A stretch of DNA of 64,000 nucleotides, taken from the NCBI GenBank assembly GCA_026122225.1, contig JANEZZ010001871.1, positions 1,860,001 to 1,924,000 of the forward strand, read 5' to 3'. A model generated the notes under the pieces. That model worked only from the letters and a program-made list of their open reading frames with translations, was not told where the DNA came from and did no database searches. Shown one piece after another: positions 34,444-45,382 of the stretch. A program made the position numbers and the translations under genes. This DNA comes from Heloderma charlesbogerti (taxonomy: Eukaryota; Chordata; Lepidosauria; Squamata; Helodermatidae). Position 1 is the stretch's first letter; each line of letters opens with the position of its first letter.

Positions 34444-34983
34444 GTTATACGTGGGGCTGCCTTTGAAAATGGTCTGGAAACTTCGGCTGGTCCAAGATAG
34501 TAAGATTGTTGACAGGGACTGGCCAATGAGTTCATATTACGCCATTACTTTTCCAGCTGCACTGGCTGCCAGTCCATTTCCAGGCCCAATTCAAAGTGCT
34601 GGTATTAACATTCAAAGCCCTTAACACCTTGGGGCCAGGTAATCTGAAGGATCGCCTCCTCCCATATGTGCCTGCCTGGACCTAAAGATCATCCTCAGCA
34701 GCCCTTCTCCATGAGCCCTTGCCAAAGGAAGTGAGGTGGGTGGCTACTAGGAGGAGGTCTTTTTCTGCTGTGGCACCCCAGCTGTGGAATGAGCTCCCTA
34801 GTAAGGTTTGCCTGGCACCTACATTGTACTCCTTCCAGCTCCAGATGAAGACCTTCTTATTCTCCCAGTATTTTAGCATTTTAGCTTTCTAGACTTTTAG
34901 CTTTGCTGTTTTAAATCTGTATTTTAAATCCCTGCATTGCAGCTAGGTTTTATTCTGGCTGTATTGTTATACTGTGGTTTTAA
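34444..34983 (+). pseudogene. LINE ORF2 C-terminus and 3' UTR (continuation)
   Basis: Continues the LINE after the MITE: CTGCACTGGCTGCCAGTCC encodes the LHWLP motif, then a FKALNTLGP-like segment, APQLWNELP-like (near 34770), and the QMKTFLF end. The 3' UTR begins near 34870 and runs to the Helitron insertion point at A34983. Confidence 0.8.
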
Positions 34984-35009
34984 TCTCTCTATATAAAAGT
35001 CAAAACTTG

Positions 35010-36137
35010 TGTGTGGGTTTGTGTGTTTCTGGCTGGCTGCAGGGCTGTCTGTAACGCAGGGAATAAGGGGGAGCTGGCCTGGGTGTAATCACACTGTAGG
35101 GGCCCACTGAGCCTGCCGTTTGGGCCCTACAGTTGCTGCCCCTTTTACTTCACATTCTCACTTGCCAGAGCGTATGACAGGAGCCACTGGGTTACATTAT
35201 TACCTTGTTTATACTTTCCGTTACTAACAAGTACACCCTCTCAATCATGGTGCAGGCCAGGTTTCTGATTTCAGCTATGAGTCAGCCTGGCCATCTTTCA
35301 TTCTATTGGTCTCTCTCCCATTCATTCTGACTTCCTTCACCTTGGATTGGCTGGCCGCCGTTTGTTCCCTCCCCTTTACTCATGGTTTCTTTTCTGACTG
35401 TGCAGAGCATTTCGTTTCTCTCCCCTCTTCCTGCAATATCCAGCGAGCAAGCAAGTTAGTGTTAAATATCTTTACCCCTTTCAATGCCAGATGTATCTGT
35501 TAGTAGTGTGTGATTAACACTAATGTGAAATGTGGTGCAGTGTGTGCTCGCCTGTCTGAGGGGCTGGGATGACACAGTGGAGTGGAGACTTGGGGCTTTA
35601 TTCATAAAAGAGTGAACTGGGGGGAATTGAGAAGGCAATTGCAAAATGAAGGGCAAAATAGCAGAGTTTTATGTCTAGCTGAATTGAAGATTTTTGGGTT
35701 TGTGTGTTTGTGGCTGGCTGCAGGTCAGTCTGTAAGACAGGGCATAAGGGGGAGCTGCCCTGGGCCTAATCACACTGTAGGGGCCACTGAGACCGCCATT
35801 TGGGCCCTAGAGTTGCTGCCGCTTTTAGTTCACATTCTCACTTGCCAGAGTGTATGACAGGAGTCTCTGGGTTACATTATTACTTTGTTTATACTTCCCC
35901 TTACTAACAAGTACACCCTCTCAATCATGGTGCAGGCCAGGTTTCTGATTTCAGCTATGAGTCATCCTATTGGCCATCTTTCATTCTATTGGTCTCTCTC
36001 CCGTTCACTCTGACTTCCTTCACCTTGGATTGGTTGGCTGCCGTTTGTTCCCTCCCCTTTACTCATGGTTTCTTTTCTGACCGTGGAGAGCATTTAGTTT
36101 CTCTCCCCTGTTCCTCCAATATCCAGCAAGGAAGCCT
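35010..36137. repeat. Direct repeat of about 440 bp inside the Helitron
   Basis: Units start GTTTGTGTGTTT...GGCTGGCTGC at 35016 and 35697 (offset about 681 bp) and run in parallel through CACACTGTAGGGGCC, AACAAGTACACCCTC and TTGGATTGG to the CTCTCCCCT and ATATCCAGC end. The spacer between units is about 240 bp. Divergence is mainly scattered substitutions. Confidence 0.85.
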
Positions 36138-36259
36138 CTGTTGAACATTTTAATAGTGGTATGAGATTCAGTGTGGATTATATTGTAGTAGTGGTTACAG
36201 ATTCAGTCTCTTGCATTTTTAGTAGTGTTTTTTATTCAATCGGCTCATTATAATTTTTG

Positions 36260-37191
36260 TGGGGGTGGACGAAAGTCCCTTACCTGTCCTCGAAGGATGT
36301 TGGCGATGGGGGGGAGGCGCTTCGCGGCTCCCCCCGCGAAGTTCAGGCCGGGGGGGGAGGCTTCCTGCCATGCTCCGGCCAAAATTCAGGCCGGGGGGGA
36401 GGCTTCCCGCCTCGCCCGGCCGCGAACGCGAAAGTTAAAAAAACAACAACACGCTCCCTGATAGGCTACGTGACGATTAACGTAGCCTATCACGGCTAGA
36501 TCTGCAAAGTCAGCCGTGATAGGCTACGTCAATCGTCATGTAGCCTATCACGGGTGACTTAAAAAAAAAAAAAAGCGCGTACGCTAATGGCGGCCCCCAT
36601 AGGGAGCCGCCATTCGCGTTCCTTATTTAGTCGCTGTAGTCTATGTAAATGTTTACGTAGACTATGGCGAAAATAAGGGCAACACAAATAGCGTTGCCCT
36701 TATTTTCGCCGTAGTCTATGTAAATATTTATGTAGACTACAGCGACCAAATAAGGAACGGGAATGGCGGCTCCCTATGGGGGCCGCCATTATCCGTACGC
36801 GCTCTTTTTTTTTTTTTTAAAGTCACCCGTGATAGGCTATGTGACGATTGACGTAGCCTATCATGGCTGACTTTGCAAATCTAGCCGTGATAGGCTACGT
36901 TAATCGTCACGTAGCCTATCAGGGGGCGTTTTTTTTTTCTCTTTTATTGCAATGGTGGCGGTGGCAGCCGGTCGAAAAACCGGCTGCTGCTCCCGCCCCG
37001 CTCGAACACCCACCGAACTGCCGGCCGGACCCGCCGCCGGGAGGGACATTTGGCAAAGGTAAGTCCCGTCCCGGGGGGGGTGCGGGGTGCGGGGGGGTGC
37101 GGAGGATTTCTCCTCGAAACTTGTTCGGGGGGCCGAACACGTTGGCGCTCAGCCCCCCGAAGTTTCGGGGAGAAATTCTCTGCCAACCCTA
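36260..37191 (+). mobile_element. TAGGGATG hAT MITE, copy 5
   Basis: A 932-bp copy inside the Helitron with perfect duplications AATTTTTG (36252-36259, 37192-37199). The left tip has drifted to TGGGGGTGG. Donor-like motifs lie at 36278-36285 (minus, one mismatch) and 37057-37064 (plus, exact). The super-palindrome spans 36459-36923 and is centred near 36690 on GGGCAAC...GTTGCCC. End A carries two to three tandem AATTCAGGCCGGGG units. Confidence 0.92.
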
Positions 37192-37326
37192 AATTTTTGT
37201 GCTTTTTTAATCAAGTCTGGTGGATTCAACATGACTCCAAAAAACGGAAACACATTTGACAATTTTCTCTGAAAGCAAAGATATCAAAACTACTTCCTAA
37301 TATTTAACTTTAGGTCCATAGTTGTT

Positions 37327-37805
37327 CCCCTTCATGGATCACTGCCTTGTTGTGGCAAAGGGGCTTGCGAACTCAGTGATGCCATAAGCTATGCCGTGCA
37401 AGGCCACCCAAGATGGACAGGTCATGGCAGAGAGTTCTGACAAAATGTGGTCCACTGGGGAAGGAAATGGCAACCCACTCCAGTATTCTTGCCAAGAAAA
37501 CCCCATGGAATGTATCACAAGGCTAAAAGATATGACACCGGAAGATGAGACCCTCAGGTCAGAAGGTGTCCAATATAGTACTGGGGAAAAGCAGAGGGAA
37601 TTTCCAAGTAGCGCCAGAAAGAGTGAAGCGGCTGGGCCAAATCCGAAAGGACACTCAGCTGTGGATGTGTCTGGTGGTGAAAAGAAAATCCGATGCTGTA
37701 AAGAATTGAGCTCTCTCCGGGAGAGAGCGCAGGACAGGAAGGCCTGGCGTGCTATGGTCCATGGGGTCACGAAGAGTCGGACACGACTGAACGACTGAAC
37801 AACAA
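37327..37805 (+). mobile_element. 479-bp BovB-derived mini-element (5' end joined to 3' end)
   Basis: The first 379 bp equal the BovB 5' region (CCCCTTCATGGATCACTG through GATGCTGTAAAGAA); the last 100 bp equal the BovB 3' end (TTGAGCTCTCTCCGG through CGACTGAACAACAA). The junction is at about 37705. A perfect 11-bp duplication CCATAGTTGTT (37316-37326, 37806-37816) shows that it inserted as a unit by retrotransposition. All of RT is deleted; a 135-aa open frame spans the junction but lacks endonuclease catalytic motifs. Confidence 0.9.
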
Positions 37806-38369
37806 CCATAGTTGTTGGCGCTGTCGCCATCATGCTGCTCGGGAATCTCCATGTTCCTCCCACGTACAGCTATAACTTCCAAAATTAGTTTGTAACAATA
37901 AGCAAAAACTGTGTTGTGTCCTCTTTATAAGATTTTTTTAAAAAAAATAATAAATAAACAAAAAATCTCCTCAATTTTCCTTTTCACCTTTCTTATGGAG
38001 CATTTCTGAGAAGTGCAAACCTACCTTAATGTGTTTCTAACAAATAGTACCTATGACAAAATTACATCCCGGGCAACGCCGGATATATCAGCTAGTGTTT
38101 TATATATTTTATATTGTTTTATTGTGTGCTGTTTGGTTTTAATTTTTGTGAACTGCCCAGAGAGCTTCGGCTATTCGGCAGTATAGAAATGAAATGAAAC
38201 GAATAACTAACTAACTAACTAACTAAATAAAATCAGCTCAACTAGAAGTGCACTGGCCCAATGGGTGGTTGAGATAGTTAATGTCTTTCTCAGAGAGGCC
38301 TCCATTCCCTGGTGCTGAAGGAAGTGGTGGTCAGACTGTTATTTGTCACCCCCAAATTCGCTATTCTTG

Positions 38370-38552
38370 TGTAGAGATGTGAAGACAAAAAACTGGAAAA
38401 AATATGGGGAAAAACAGGAAAATTTAGGAAAAAATATTCTCCCCCAAATTTTCCAAAATTCCCTGGAAAAACTCCCAGGGGACACTTAAAAAAATCTGAC
38501 ACTGCTCTCCCCATTTTCCAGTTTTTCCCCCCAGCCCTTCACATTTCCATTC
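38370..38552. repeat. Possible small hAT-like repeat, TAGAGATGTGAAG termini
   Basis: Starts GTAGAGATGTGAAGAC and ends CCTTCACATTTCC, imperfect inverted ends around A- and T-rich GGGAAAA/TTTTCC words. Flanking octamers do not match, so the call is tentative. Confidence 0.35.
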
Positions 38553-38579
38553 ATGGACAAGGCCCTTGAGCTCCAGGTG

Positions 38580-38825
38580 TTTCTATATGAGACTGGATCC
38601 CTTTCAGTCAGACTTCTGATGTGATTTTCAAATGAATACTGCCTTGGTTGCCTTGATCAGTGATCTGTGCAAGAGACTGGGGTAAGTGTCCATTTCAATT
38701 CTCCTGAGTGTCTCAGCTGCTTTTCAGTACTATTGATCATGGTATCCTTCTGGTCCACTTGGGCTGGATAGGACTGGTGGGAGGGATACTGTTTTGTATG
38801 GGTCCTGTCATTCCTGGAAGGTAGT
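38580..38825 (+). pseudogene. L2/CR1-group LINE RT fragment, interrupted
   Basis: Readable pieces include LDPFQS, NTALVALI and ILLSVSAAF followed by a [12 protein letters not shown] stretch. The LINE resumes at 39262 with a GVAPFVFPCCLT-like stretch (the PQGSILSSMLFN region). A CR1-clade element is inserted between with an 8-bp duplication. Confidence 0.65.
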
Positions 38826-39253
38826 TCCCAGAAGGTTCTCCATCTCTCAGAATACTAGAACCTGGGGTCATCTCATGGAGCTGATTGGTGGGAGATTCAG
38901 GACAGATAAAAGGAAGGACTTCTTCACACAGTCCATAGTTAAAACTATGGAATTTGCTACCACAGGATGTAGTAATGGCCACCAATTTGGATGGCTTTAA
39001 AAGGGGGTTGGACAAGTTCCTGGAGGAAAAGGGTATCACTGGCTACTAGTCCCGATGGCTATGTCTTACCTCCAGTACCGGAGGCAGTGAGAGGTACACC
39101 AGTTGCTGGGGAACATGGGTGGGAGGGTACTTTTACACTCATGCCCTGCTTGTGGGTTCCCGGTCAACAGCTGGTTGGCCACTGTGTGAACAGAATGCTG
39201 TACTAGGTGGACCCTTGGTCTGATCCAGCATGGCTCTTCTTGTGTTCTTATGT
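38826..39253 (+). mobile_element. CR1-clade LINE 3' end (subfamily X) inserted in another LINE
   Basis: Encodes GGRFRTDKRKDFFTQS, a WNLLPQDVV-like stretch and NLDGFKRGLDKFLEEK in shifting frames, resembling the CR1 ORF2 C-terminus, and ends GGCTCTTCTTGTGTTCTTATG. The flanks AAGGTAGT (38818-38825 and 39254-39261) match exactly. Target duplication is not typical for CR1, so the match may be a short chance or atypical event. Confidence 0.65.
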
Positions 39254-39330
39254 AAGGTAGTATTTTGGCTTATGGTGTTGCTCCTTTTGTCTTCCCATGC
39301 TGTTTAACACTGTGGGTGTTTCCACACTAT
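39254..39330 (+). pseudogene. L2/CR1-group LINE fragment (continuation)
   Basis: TTTGTCTTCCCATGCTGTTTAACAC corresponds to the SSMLFN segment of RT at 33130-33150. It is followed by unrecognised sequence. Confidence 0.5.
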
Positions 39331-39733
39331 CAGCTTCACTTTGTTCGCAACTTTCTTGTGATGTTTCCCCAATTGCATCTCCTCCTTTTCCAGTTTCCAC
39401 AGTGCTTAAAGCCCTGGCTTGTCGTCATCACTGTAGCATAAGGCTCTGTACTGTTTCCTCTGAGCTCTAATTGAATTATTTTCTTGATGGCTGGGTGGAG
39501 TCTGGGTTGGGTCTGATTCAGTGTTCCTGCTTCCTTGGCCATGTTTCCAGGACAATGGAAGGAGAAACTAATGGAGGGGTATGGGATTTTTAAAAAGGAA
39601 TCAGCTTTGCTGTGAAGAGAGGCTTTCCCCTTCTCCCCCACCCCCTTTCTCCTTTCCCCTGAAAGTCCCAATGCACCTGCATTTCAGGAGCAAGCCTCAT
39701 TGAGCACAATGGGAGTTACTTCTGAGTAGACAC
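39331..39733. other. Stretch without recognised genes
   Basis: The right edge (GAGTTACTTCTGAGTAGAC near 39710) resembles MITE family Q. No coding signal is seen. Confidence 0.35.
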
Positions 39734-40011
39734 ACATTTGCGTACATCATTTTTTTATTATTATTATTGGCTTGCCGTGATAGGCTATGTAAAGACTTAT
39801 GTAGCCTATCATGGCAAATACCAGAATGCAAATAGCGGCTGCGGCAGCTGGTCGAAAGACCAGCTGCCGCTGACGCCGGCTGGAACATCTGCCCCAGGTA
39901 AGTCTCATCCTGGGGGAAATCCGTGGGGGGTGGGTGGGGGGGGCAGGCCATTCCGCCACGGGTTTCGGGGGAACTCACTGAAATCCGTGGCGGAATTCTC
40001 TGCCATCCCTA
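39734..40011 (+). mobile_element. TAGGGATG hAT MITE, 5'-truncated copy 6
   Basis: Only the right portion is present: a GATAGGCTATGTAA...TTATGTAGCC hairpin at 39778-39815, a GCAGCTGGTCGAAAGACCAGCTGC hairpin region near 39843-39868, AGGTAAGT at 39896-39903 and the CATCCCTA tip at 40004-40011. The left end stops abruptly inside the hairpin array against family Q-like sequence, so no target duplication can be tested. Confidence 0.8.
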
Positions 40012-40107
40012 TATATAAGCAGTCTCAGAAGAAGCGGTTTTCAGTGATAAAATGCAGGGCTGGTGCTGAATGGCCATGATGTCATGGAAACACAGAGACC
40101 TCACTGC

Positions 40108-40960
40108 TAGGGATGGGGGAGAATTTCTCCCCAAAACTTCGGGGGGCCGAGTGCCAACGTGTTCAGCCCCCCGAAGTAGTTTCGGGGAAAAATTCTCCAC
40201 CCTCCCGCCCCCCGCCCCCCCGGGATGGGACTTACCTTTCCCGAATGTCCCTCCCGGAGGCGGGTCCCGGTGGTGGTTCGGCAGGGCTTCGACAGGGGCG
40301 GGGGAGGCAGCCGGTCTTTCGACCGGCTGCCACCGCCGCCATTCCAATAAAAGTAAAAAAAAAAAATGCCCCCGTGATAGGCTACATGACGATTAACGTA
40401 GCCTATCACGGCTAGATTTGCAAAGTCACGGGTGACTTAAAAAAAAAAAAAAAAAAAGCGCATACGGCTAATGGCGGCCCCCATAGGGAGCCGCCATTCA
40501 CGTTCCTTATTTGGTCGCTGTAGTCTACATAAATCTTTACATAGACTACAGCGACCAAATAAGGAACACAAATGGCGGCTCCCTATGGGGGCCGCCATTT
40601 GCGTAAGCATTTTTTTTCCCCCCAAAGTCACCCGTGATAGTCTACGTGACGATTAACGTAGCCTATCACGGCTGACTTTGCAGATCTAGCCGTGATAGGC
40701 TATGTTAATCGTCACGTAGCCTATCACGGGGGCGTTTTTTTTTTAACTTTTTATTTTGCGGCCGGGCGAGGCGAGTCGCCTCCTCCCCGGCCTGAATTTC
40801 GGCCGGGCGAGGCAGGAAGCCTCCCCCCCGGCCTGAATTTTGGCCGGGCGAGGCGGGAAGCCTCCCCCTCTGGCCTGAACTTCAGGGGGAGCAGCGAAGC
40901 GCCTCCCCCCCACCGCAAAGCAAGCTGCGAGACCAGGTAAGTGGCTTTCGTGCACTCCTA
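40108..40960 (-). mobile_element. TAGGGATG hAT MITE, copy 7, best-preserved palindrome
   Basis: An 853-bp copy with perfect duplications CTCACTGC (40100-40107, 40961-40968). End B is on the left with a tip hairpin at 40117-40196 and ACTTACCT at 40230-40237; end A is on the right with AGGTAAGT at 40935-40942, 18 bp from the tip. The super-palindrome runs 40374-40732. Its centre is a 66-nt inverted repeat (40502-40567) with only a few mismatches, and the CCCCCATAGGGAG hairpins flank it symmetrically. One hairpin of the left arm is missing. Confidence 0.94.
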
Positions 40961-41692
40961 CTCACTGCACAGCCAGGTTGGAGTAAATCACTGGTGGAAA
41001 CACAGCCACTGACATGACACTAGGGATGTACGAATCCCTTACCTTGCCGTCCGCAGGGGGTCTGCCGGGGGGGGGTTCCGTTCCCCCCCCTTGAATCCTC
41101 ACCGGCTGGCTCCTCTCCGCATTGACTCTGTGGAGCCGCTGGCCGGCTCCGAAGCCCCAGCGATATGGCCGCCATTGCCGTATAGCTGGCTGGACTGACA
41201 TACTGCGGACGCAAAGGAACAGGGATGCAAATACGCCATTTGCGCCCCTGTTTTTTCACGCAATAGGCTACGTAAAGATTTACGTAGCCTATCAGATCAA
41301 AGAGCAGTGATGCAAATGGCGTTCGTTGTTGTTCGGTCGTTAAGTCATGTCCGACTCTTCGTGACCCCATGGACCATAGCACGCCAGGCCTTCCTGTCCT
41401 CTGCTCTCTCCCGGAGTGTGCTCAAATTCATATTCATTGCATCGGTAATGCTATCTAGCCATCTCATCCTCTGCCTTCCCCTTCTCCTTTTGCCTTCAAT
41501 CTTTCCCAGCATCAAGGTCTTTTACAGTGACTTTTCTTTTCGCATTAGGTGGCCAAAATATTTGAGCTTCAGCTTCAGTATCTGTCCTTCTAATGAGCAC
41601 TCAGGATTGATTTCGTTTAGGATGGACTGATTAGATCTCCTTGCAGTCCAGGGGACTCGTAAGAGGCTTCTCCAGCACCACAGTTTGAAAGC

Positions 41693-44600
41693 ATCAATTC
41701 TTCGGCGCTCAGCCTTCCTTATAGTCCAGCTCTAACAGCCATACGTTGCTACGGGGAAAACCATAGCTTTGATTATACGAATCTTTGTCAGCAAGGTGAT
41801 GTCTCTGCTTATTACTATGCTGTCTAGGTTTGCCATAGCTTTCCTCCCAAGGAGCAAGTGTCTTTTAATTTCATGGCTACAGTTACCGTCTGCAGTGATC
41901 TTGGAGCCCAAGAAAGTAAAATCTGTCCCTGCTTCCATTTCTTCCCCTTCTACATGCCAGGAAGTGATGGGGCTAGATGCCATGATCTTTGTTTTTTTAA
42001 TGTTGAATTTCAAACCAGCTTTTGCACTCTCCTCTTTCACCCTCAACAAGAGGCTCTTTAGATCCTCTTTGCTTTCTGCCATTAGGGTGGTATTGTCTAC
42101 GTATCTGAGGTTGTTGACAATTCTCCCGGCAATCTTAATTCTGACCTGTGATTCATCCAACCCAGCGTTTCTCATGATGTACTCTGCATATAAATTAAAT
42201 AAACAGGGCAACAATATGCAGCCTTGTCATACTCCTTTCCCAATTTTGAACCAGTTGGTTGTTCCATGTCCGGTTCTTACTGTTGTTTCTTGTCTCTTGT
42301 ACAGGTTTCTCAGGAGACAGGTAAGGTGGTCTGGTACTCCCATCTCTTTCAGAATTTGCCACAGTTTGTTGTGGTCCACACAATCAAAGGCTTTAGCGTA
42401 GTCAATGAAGCAGAAATAGACGTTTTTCTGGAATTCTCTTGCTTTCTCCATGATCCAGCGAATGTTGGTGATTTGATCTCTAGTTCCTCTGCCTCTTCGA
42501 AACCCAGCTTGTACTTCCGGTAGTTCTCGGTTCACATTAGGGATGGACGAAAGGGACTTACCTCGTCCCGCAGCTTGCTTCGCGGTGGGGGGGAGGCGCT
42601 TCGCTTCTCCCCCTGAAGTTCAGGTGAGGGGGGGAGGCGCCCCGCCTCACCCGGCCGAAATTCAGGCCAGGTGGGAGGCGCCCCATCCCTCGCTGGCGAA
42701 ATTCAGGCCAGGTAGGAGCGCCCCGTCTACCCGGCCACGAAAAAAAAGTAAAAAACACAGACACACACACACACACCCATGTATGTAAATCGTCACGTAG
42801 CTTATCACGGGTGACTTTGAAAAAAAAAAAAAAGTGCGTACGCAAATGGCGGCTCCCATGGGGACCGCCATTTGTGTTCCTTATTTTGGCACGTCTAGTC
42901 TACGTAAACATTTACGTAGACTACGGCGAAAATAAGGGCAACGCAAATAGCGTTCCCTTATTTTCGCCATAGTCTACGTAAATCTTTATGTAGACTAGAT
43001 GTGCCAAACTAAGGAACGCAAATGGCGGTCCCCATGGGAGCTGCCATTTGTGTATGCGCTTTTTTTTTTTACAAAGTCACCCGTGATAGGCTATGTGACG
43101 ATTTACGTAGCCTATCACGGCTGACTTTGGAAATCTAGCCGTGATAGGCTATGTAAATCGTTACGTAGCCTATCACAGGTGTTTTTTTTTTTTACTTTAC
43201 TTTTTTTTTTGCAATGGCGGCGGCGGCAGCCGGTCAGGAGCCTGGCCGCCGCCCCCGCCCCAGCCGAACTGCCACCGAACCGCCGCCGGGACCCGCCGCC
43301 GAGAGGGACATTCGCCGAAGGTAAGTCACATCCGGGGGGGCGGGGGGCCAGCGGAGAATTTCCCCAACACTTTCGGGGGGCTGAATGCGTTGGCATTCGG
43401 CCTCCCGAAGGTTCGTGGAGAAATTCTTCGCCAACCCTAGTTCACATGCTGCTGAAGCCTAGCTTGTAGGATTTTGAGCATGACCTTGCTGGCATGTGAA
43501 ATGAGCACAATTGTATGGTAGTTTGAACACTCTTTGGCATTGCCCTTCTTTGGAATTGGAATGTAAACTGACCTTTTCCAGTCTTGTGGCCATTGTTGAG
43601 TGTTCCAAATTTGTTGGCATATTGAGTGCAGCACTTTAACAGCATCATCTTTTAGGATTTTAAATAGCTCAGTTGGAGTACTGTCATCTCCTCTAGCTTT
43701 GTTGTTAGTAATGCTTCCTAAGGCCCACTTGACTTCACTCTCTAGGATGTCTGGCTCAAGTTCAGTGACCGCGCTATCATGGCTATCAGGGACATTAAAA
43801 TCTTTCCTGTATAGTTCTTCTGTGTATCCTTTCCACCTCTTCCTAATCTCATCTGCTTCTGTTAGGTCCCTGCCTTCTTTGTACTTTATCATGCCCATCT
43901 TTCCACAAAACATTCCCTTGATATCCAATTTTCTTCAAGAGATCTCTAGTCTTTCCCATTCTATTCTTTTCCTCAATTTCTTTGCACTGTTCATTTAAGA
44001 AGGCCTTCTTGTCTCTCCTTGCTGTTCTCTGGAAATCTGCATTCATTTGGGTATATCTTCCCCTTTCTCCCTTGCTTTTCCCTTCCCTTGATTCCTCAGC
44101 TACTTGGAAAGCCTCATCAGACAGCCACTTGGCTTTCTTGCATTTCTTTTTCTTTGGGATGGATTTCGTTGCTGCCTCCTGAACAATGTTACGGACCTCT
44201 GTCCATAGCTCCTCAGGCACTCTGTCTATCAGGTGTAATCCCTGAAATCTATTCCTCACCTCCACTGTATATTCATAAGGGATATGATTTAGGTCATACC
44301 TGAATGGTTTAGTGGTTTTCCCTATGTTCTTTAAGCTGAGATTTTGCAAGAAGCAGCTCATGATCTGAGCCACAGTCAGCTCCAGGTCTTGTTTTCACTG
44401 ACTGTATGGAGCTTCTCCATCTTTGGCTGCAAAGGACATAATCAATCTGATTTCGATATTGACCATCTGGTGATGTCCATGTGTAGAGTCACCTCTTGTG
44501 CTGTTGGAAAAGAGTGTTTGCTATGATCAGCGTGTTCTCTTGGCAAAAGTCTATTAGCCTTTGTCCTGCTTCATTTTGTACACCAAGGCCATGCCTGCCT

Positions 44601-45382
44601 GTTATCCGGGTAATTTCTTGACTTCCTACTTTAGCATTCCAATCCCCTATGATGAAGAGGGCATCTTTTTTTGGTGTTAATTCTAGAAGGTGTTGTAGGT
44701 CTTCATAGAACCGATCGACCTCAGCTTCTTCAGCATCAGTGGTTGAGGCATAGACTTGAATTACTGTGATGTTGAATGGTTTGCCTTGGATTCATACTGA
44801 GATCATTCTTTTGTTTTTAAGATTGTACCCCAGTACTGCTTTTCCCACCCTTTTGTTGACTATGAGTGCTACGCCATTTCTTCTAAGGGATTCTTGCCCA
44901 CAGTAGTAGATACGATGGTCACCTGAATTAAATTCGCCCATGCCTGTCCATTTTAGTTCGCTGATTCCCAAGATGTCGATGTTCAATCTTGCCATCTCAT
45001 GTTTGACCACCTCCAGCTTACCTTGATTCATTGATCTGACATTCCAGGTTCCTAAACAATATTGTTCTTTACAGCATCGGACTTTCTTTTCACCACCAGA
45101 CACATCCACAGCTGAGTGTCCTTTCGGCTTTGGCCCAGCTGCTTCACTCTTTCTGGCTCTGCTACTTGGAAATTCCCTCTGCTCTTCCCCAGTAGTATAT
45201 TGGACACCTTCCGACCTGAGGGGCTCATCTTCCGGCGTCATCTCTTTTAGCCTTGTGATACGTTCCATGGGGTTTTCTTGGCAAGAATACTGGAGTGGGT
45301 TGCCATTTCCTTCTCCAGTGGACCACATTTTGTCAGAACTCTCTGCCATGACCTGTCCGTCTTGGGTGGCCCTGCACGGCAT
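41693..45382 (-). pseudogene. BovB endonuclease/reverse transcriptase, copy 2
   Basis: Reading right to left: endonuclease N-terminus (44792-45382, with TWNVRSMN and ISELKW), degraded middle endonuclease, linker (43849-44373), RT start (43437-43928), MITE insertion, RT with DYAKAFDC (42227-42535), and the palm/C-terminus (41732-42214) whose catalytic box is YVDN (42092-42103). At two positions where copies 1 and 3 have TGA stops, this copy keeps Arg codons (near 41704 and 41549). Frameshifts and the insertion make it inactive. Confidence 0.88.
42538..43439 (+). mobile_element. TAGGGATG hAT MITE, copy 9, inside BovB copy 2
   Basis: A 902-bp copy with perfect duplications GTTCACAT (42530-42537, 43440-43447) in the BovB RT. 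Donor-like motifs are exact at 42556-42563 (minus) and 43319-43326 (plus). The array is centred near 42947 on CAACGCAAATAGCG. The outermost left hairpin is replaced by a CA run (42755-42776). End A tandem units lie at 42615-42730. Confidence 0.93.

Larger units (their letters stand above)
34984..38095 (+). mobile_element. Helitron, non-autonomous, with canonical ends
   Basis: The element begins TCTCTCTATATAAAAG directly after A34983 and ends CTAG (38092-38095) directly before T38096, the A|TC...CTRR|T signature of rolling-circle Helitrons. Just before the end, CCCGGGCAACGCCGG can form the short 3' hairpin. No target duplication is expected or seen. It contains no Rep/helicase frame. Roughly half its 3.1 kb is later cargo: MITE copy 5 and a BovB mini-element. 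The 5' part contains a direct repeat of about 440 bp (35010-35455 and 35692-36137). Confidence 0.9.
32740..38235 (+). mobile_element. L2/CR1-group LINE, interrupted by a MITE and a Helitron
   Basis: The LINE is in four blocks: 32740-33611, 34444-34983 and 38096-38235 are LINE sequence, separated by the hAT MITE (33620-34443) and the Helitron (34984-38095). Removing both restores a continuous RT-to-3'-UTR order. The 3' UTR (GTGAACTGCCCAGAGAGCTT, GGCAGTATAGAAATG) ends in AACT repeats near 38206-38228. The same 3' UTR occurs at 53456-53780. The 5' half of the LINE is missing. Confidence 0.85.
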
